A DNA stretch of 37,703 nt, taken from positions 1 to 37,703 of the forward strand of contig JAFQAT010000027.1 of the NCBI GenBank assembly GCA_017399865.1, written 5' to 3'. Below, in pieces: positions 34,514-37,703 of the stretch. Both the position numbers and the translations under genes were made by a program. Position 1 is the stretch's first letter; each line of letters opens with the position of its first letter. Source of the DNA: Bacteroidales bacterium. GTDB taxonomy: Bacteria; Bacteroidota; Bacteroidia; Bacteroidales; UBA932. The notes beneath the pieces are model-generated. The model saw only the letters and a program-made list of their open reading frames with translations, was not told the DNA's origin and searched no databases.

Positions 34514-36139
34514 ATGAACAGACGAAATGTATTGACACTTGCCGTGGCCTTTGCCATGTGCTTCTTTTCAACTCTTCATATTTCCGCGCAGTCCCAGAGC
34601 TTCAAACTCGGAAAGTGGGCGGAAATCCATAATTCGATAGTCAAGGAACTCAACCGTTCCTATGTTGATACCCTTCCTGTGGACAGAATCATGAGAGCCG
34701 GTGTGGATGCCATGCTGGACGAGCTGGATCCATATACAATCTATATCCCGGAGGAGGAAAACGAAGACCTTCAGATGCTTATGTCCAAGACTTACGGCGG
34801 TATCGGTGCCATCATCCACAAGAAGAAGGAGGACAATGTCATCATCAACGAGCCGTACGCCGGTTCGCCTGCACAGAAGTACGGACTTGTGTGCGGTGAC
34901 GAGATCATCGCCATCGATGGAGTTCCTACCAAAGGGCTGGAATCGAAGGAGAGCAGCGACAGAATGAAGGGAAAACCCGGCACCAAGGTCGTATTCAAGG
35001 TCAAGAAGGTTAGGACCGGCGACACCCTTGATATAGAGATCATAAGGGAAAGGATACATTTCCCTGACGTGGAGTATGCAGGAATGCTTGATGATACTAC
35101 AGGTTATATACTTCAGACAGGGTTTACTGATAATGTTTCAGGTGAGATCCGCTCTAAGTTCCTTGATCTCAAGAAGCAGGGCATGAAGAGGCTTGTGCTT
35201 GACCTTCGAGGAAACGGTGGCGGACTGATGAGCGAGGCTGTAAACATCCTTTCTCTCTTTGTTCCGAAAGGCTCTCTTGTGGTTACGTCCAAGGGCAACA
35301 GGCCGGAATCGTTGAGAGAGTACAGGACATCGACCGAGCCTGTGGATACTGAGATTCCGATAATCGTTCTTATAGATTCCGGATCTGCATCCTCTTCTGA
35401 AATTGTTGCCGGTGCACTTCAGGATCTGGACCGTGCGACGATCATGGGTAAGAGAAGCTATGGAAAGGGACTCGTCCAGTCGATAATTCCGCTTCCGTAT
35501 AATGGACAGATGAAGGTGACGACGGCAAAATACTATACTCCGAGCGGTCGCTGCGTACAGGCTATCGACTATTCAAGCCGCAATGAGGACGGAAGCGTGG
35601 GTCATATTCCCGACTCGCTCACAAAAGAATTCAAGACCGTTTCCGGAAGGATAGTCCGTGACGGCGGCGGTATCACTCCGGATGTAGACATACCTGTCCA
35701 GAACTATAGCAGACTCGTGTATTCGCTGGTTCTCGGAGGAGTGCTCGACCAGTATGTGATAGACTATGCCCGCAGGCATGATTCGATTCCTGCAGTGGAT
35801 GATTTCCATTTTACCGATGAGGATTTCGAGGATTTCATCAGGTTTGCCAAGACTCAGGAATTCGACTACCGCAGCAGCGCCAAGACTCTCTATGACCAGA
35901 TGAAGAAGGAGCTCGAGAAGGACGGCCTTGCTGATGCGATGAAGCCTGAGCTCGAGGCTCTGGGCAAGGCGATAGAGATGGATAAGGAAAGGTTCATCCG
36001 TCTGAAGAAGGATGAGATCATACCTTTCATCGAAGAAGAACTGGCGACCCGCTACTGGTTCCAGGAAGCCGGAGTCAAGGTCCGTCTCCGCTATGACGAA
36101 CAACTCAAGAAGGCCCTTGTTTCACCAATGTCATTCTGA
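34514..36139 (+). CDS. S41 C-terminal processing peptidase (Ctp)
   Basis: The 541-residue protein has a signal peptide (residues 1-26, ending I-S-A-Q). It has the S41A layout: an N-terminal helical part with L-D-P-Y-T, a PDZ domain (about 85-175; Y-G-G-I-G-A-I), and the peptidase core. The core carries G-S-A-S-S-S-E-I with nucleophile S293 and S-Y-G-K-G with the lysine base K318. A long helical C-terminal extension follows (about 430-541). Ctp enzymes cleave near C-termini of periplasmic proteins. The last codons and stop lie in a partial copy of a dispersed repeat. The HAD gene follows 25 bases on and is probably co-transcribed. Confidence 0.93.
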   Translation: MNRRNVLTLAVAFAMCFFSTLHISAQSQSFKLGKWAEIHNSIVKELNRSYVDTLPVDRIMRAGVDAMLDELDPYTIYIPEEENEDLQMLMSKTYGGIGAIIHKKKEDNVIINEPYAGSPAQKYGLVCGDEIIAIDGVPTKGLESKESSDRMKGKPGTKVVFKVKKVRTGDTLDIEIIRERIHFPDVEYAGMLDDTTGYILQTGFTDNVSGEIRSKFLDLKKQGMKRLVLDLRGNGGGLMSEAVNILSLFVPKGSLVVTSKGNRPESLREYRTSTEPVDTEIPIIVLIDSGSASSSEIVAGALQDLDRATIMGKRSYGKGLVQSIIPLPYNGQMKVTTAKYYTPSGRCVQAIDYSSRNEDGSVGHIPDSLTKEFKTVSGRIVRDGGGITPDVDIPVQNYSRLVYSLVLGGVLDQYVIDYARRHDSIPAVDDFHFTDEDFEDFIRFAKTQEFDYRSSAKTLYDQMKKELEKDGLADAMKPELEALGKAIEMDKERFIRLKKDEIIPFIEEELATRYWFQEAGVKVRLRYDEQLKKALVSPMSF

Positions 36140-36176
36140 CTGGACCCTTGTCATTCTGAATGAAATGAAGAATCTG
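36127..36176 (+). repeat. Dispersed 'ILNEVKNL' repeat, copy 2 (partial plus full)
   Basis: A truncated copy (CAATGTCATTCTGA, 36127-36139) supplies the last codons and stop of the S41 gene. A fuller copy (36150-36174, TCATTCTGAATGAAATGAAG then AATCT) supplies the HAD start codon. Copy 1 is at 15117-15147. Confidence 0.65.
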
Positions 36177-36791
36177 ATAGCATTATTCGATTTTGACGGT
36201 GTCATAGCCGATACCGAATCCCAATACACGGTTTTCTGGAACAGGATGGGACTGGATTATCTCGGTCTCGAAGATTTCGGCCATACCATAAAGGGCCAGA
36301 CTCTGGTACAGATATTCGGAAAGCATTTTTCCGGGATGGAGAAGCAACAGAATGAGATTGTTCCGCTCCTGGACGAGTTTGAAAGTAACATGTCCTATGA
36401 CTACATTCCGGGAGCATATGAGTTCATGGTGTCTCTGAAGGCTGTAGGCGTTCCGATGGCTATCGTCACAAGTTCCAATGACATCAAGATGCAGCATGTC
36501 CATAAGGCCCATCCGGAGCTTGCCGGCCTCGTGGATGCGATTCTCACAAGCGAGCATTTCTCCAAGTCAAAGCCTGATCCGGAGTGCTTTCTCAAGGGTA
36601 TGGATGTTCTTGGCGGAACCCCAGAAGGGACTGTGGTGTTCGAGGATTCCTTCCATGGCCTTACAGCCGGGCGCGCTTCAGGCGCCCGTGTCGTAGGCCT
36701 GGCCACAACAAACAAGAGAGAGGCGATTGCCCCTCTCTGCGATATTGTAATCGATGATTTTACGGGATTTACCCTAGATAGGATCTTATAG
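36165..36791 (+). CDS. HAD-superfamily hydrolase, beta-phosphoglucomutase/phosphatase-like
   Basis: This 208-residue cytoplasmic protein is a subfamily IA HAD enzyme. The nucleophile motif is F-D-F-D-G-V (D9 and D11), followed by a helical cap. Motif II is V-T-S-S-N, motif III includes K-S-K-P-D-P-E, and motif IV is V-F-E-D-S-F-H-G. The sequence resembles beta-phosphoglucomutases and sugar-phosphate phosphatases; the sequence does not decide between them. The chosen ATG (36165) lies within a dispersed repeat and gives MKNLIALFDFDG, the right distance to motif I. A longer in-frame reading starts inside the S41 gene and is unlikely. The 3' end overlaps the convergent regulator by 23 bases. Confidence 0.88.
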   Translation: MKNLIALFDFDGVIADTESQYTVFWNRMGLDYLGLEDFGHTIKGQTLVQIFGKHFSGMEKQQNEIVPLLDEFESNMSYDYIPGAYEFMVSLKAVGVPMAIVTSSNDIKMQHVHKAHPELAGLVDAILTSEHFSKSKPDPECFLKGMDVLGGTPEGTVVFEDSFHGLTAGRASGARVVGLATTNKREAIAPLCDIVIDDFTGFTLDRIL

Positions 36792-37050
36792 CTTCGACGT
36801 ATTCTGAGAATGCCTTCAGTCCTGCCGGAGTTATCCTGCATAAGGTCTGAGGCTTCTTTCCCTTGAATCCCTTTTCAATGGTGATGTACCCGGCTTCCGA
36901 GAGCTTGTCCAGCTGGACGCTCAAGTTGCCGGCTGTTGCACCTGTCGCTTCACGCAGGTATACGAAGTCTGCCTCTTCGAGGTTGACCAGCACAGACATG
37001 ACTGCCAGACGCAGTTCCGAATGGAGTAAGGGGTCCAGTTTCTTGAACAT
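36769..37050 (-). CDS. Winged-helix transcriptional regulator (MarR/ArsR-like)
   Basis: The 93-residue protein is a compact winged helix. An N-terminal helix with L-D-P-L-L-H-S-E-L-R-L-A is followed by L-R-E-A-T-G-A-T-A-G-N-L-S-V-Q-L-D-K-L as helix-turn-helix, a wing around K-G-F-K-G-K-K-P, and a C-terminal dimer helix. Short regulators of this type (HTH_34-like) often sit beside a membrane protein gene and are autoregulatory. Here a membrane protein gene lies 11 bases upstream in the same operon. The ligand and targets are unknown. Confidence 0.85.
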   Translation of the reverse strand: MFKKLDPLLHSELRLAVMSVLVNLEEADFVYLREATGATAGNLSVQLDKLSEAGYITIEKGFKGKKPQTLCRITPAGLKAFSEYVEAIRSYLG

Positions 37051-37061
37051 GGCAAACGGTG

Positions 37062-37640
37062 TTATTCAGCCTTTTTATTCATCATGATGCCTGGAACGAT
37101 CAGGTTCAGAACTGACGCTACAGCGACCCAGAGGGGCGCGAAATTGTTCTGAAAACAGAAAAGGGCGATCGTGCATCCTATTCCTGTGATGAATCCTCCG
37201 GCTGTTATGTAATTGTTCTTCAATACAAAACCGGTCATTGCCGCTGCAAATCCCAGCATCGCTACTGTCAGGTATCCGGTCAGATGAGGTGCAATGAACG
37301 CAAATACTGTGGCGAGAACCGTCGCAAATATTCCGTATGTCAGCCAGATCTGTCCTACGCTGCGGCTGATGAAGCTTTTTCCTCCGCTCTTGCACTTTCC
37401 TTTAAGGACTATCGGAAACAGTACCCATCCGACGACAGGTATGCCGAACCAGAGGAAATTCCATGCCGGATTTCCTGTCTGCATCAGAAGTATCCATACA
37501 GTTATCGAGAAAAGGAGCACTATGCTGCCCCAGAATATCATCGGAGTTCCGGCGTTCTTTTCAAAATCCTTTCTGCTCTTCTCGATCGCATCATTGATGA
37601 TCTGAAGGCTTCTTTCAGGAGTCATTTCATTGGTTTCCAT
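37062..37640 (-). CDS. Membrane protein of unknown function, partner of the winged-helix regulator
   Basis: This 192-residue protein has a soluble N-terminal helix of about 30 residues (SLQIINDAIEKSRKDF). Five to six hydrophobic segments follow, containing F-W-G-S-I-V-L-L-F, W-N-F-L-W-F-G-I-P-V-V-G-W and repeated Ala/Gly/Phe-rich helices. It ends in a short basic tail. I do not recognise a named enzyme or transporter family. It is the first gene of a two-gene operon with the regulator at 36769-37050, an arrangement often seen for small membrane proteins with a dedicated repressor. No -7 box is obvious in the 63 bases before the window edge. Confidence 0.8.
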   Translation of the reverse strand: METNEMTPERSLQIINDAIEKSRKDFEKNAGTPMIFWGSIVLLFSITVWILLMQTGNPAWNFLWFGIPVVGWVLFPIVLKGKCKSGGKSFISRSVGQIWLTYGIFATVLATVFAFIAPHLTGYLTVAMLGFAAAMTGFVLKNNYITAGGFITGIGCTIALFCFQNNFAPLWVAVASVLNLIVPGIMMNKKAE

Positions 37641-37703
37641 ATAAAAACTCTGTTTATCGGTTTGACTTTTCGGATCCTGTCCTTACCCTTCCGGACGGAT
37701 AAG

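Noticed and set aside
36012-36164. N-terminal extension of the HAD protein into the S41 gene
   Set aside because: HAD motif I sits about 10 residues from the start in this family, matching the ATG at 36165.

Overview
The window is chromosomal DNA from a member of the Bacteroidota, most likely a glycan-degrading Bacteroidales; I cannot name the genus. The evidence is a SusC/SusD pair, many secreted lipoproteins, a DUF6377-type membrane regulator, Bacteroidota -7 promoter boxes (TAnnTTTG) ahead of several genes, and no strong Shine-Dalgarno sequences. Genes are packed very tightly. No rRNA, tRNA, CRISPR array or prophage was seen.

Layout. 1-3255: the 3' end of a PBP4-type peptidase, a Blc-like lipocalin, a ROK-family sugar kinase-like gene (minus) and an aldose 1-epimerase-like gene. 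3321-5867: a FeoA-FeoB fusion ferrous-iron transporter carrying an in-frame Ala/Gly/Ser minisatellite. 5873-7115: a small RAYT/IS200-like transposase unit, frameshifted, bracketed by four copies of a ~65-bp REP-like repeat. 7179-10433: a flavodoxin-fold quinone oxidoreductase, an NhaC-type antiporter (minus), a queuosine-pathway reductase (queH) with in-frame palindromic repeats, and a small lipoprotein (minus).

10471-33141 is carbohydrate-utilisation DNA. A minus-strand set reads outward from 16240: GH53 endo-galactanase, secreted GH2 beta-galactosidase, S8 subtilase lipoprotein. Divergent from it is a DUF6377 membrane regulator with a clear terminator. After a 325-bp control region comes a plus-strand polysaccharide utilisation locus (PUL): susC, susD, a multidomain surface glycan-binding lipoprotein, GH16 laminarinase-like, GH3 beta-glucosidase-like, a CotH-family lipoprotein and a GH30 beta-1,6-glucanase-like enzyme. 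GH16 + GH3 + GH30 best fits a beta-1,3/beta-1,6-glucan (laminarin or fungal wall glucan). GH53 + GH2 fits beta-1,4-galactan. The regulator lies between the two enzyme sets and could serve either or both.

33142-37703 is housekeeping: recO and rdgB (minus), an S41 C-terminal processing peptidase and a HAD phosphatase (plus), then a winged-helix regulator with a co-transcribed membrane protein (minus).

The most unusual features are the two protein-coding genes interrupted in frame by short tandem or palindromic repeats (feoB, queH), the repeat-bracketed frameshifted transposase, the repeat-rich control region before susC, a strong hairpin inside the PUL operon, and five convergent gene pairs that abut or overlap with no spacer.
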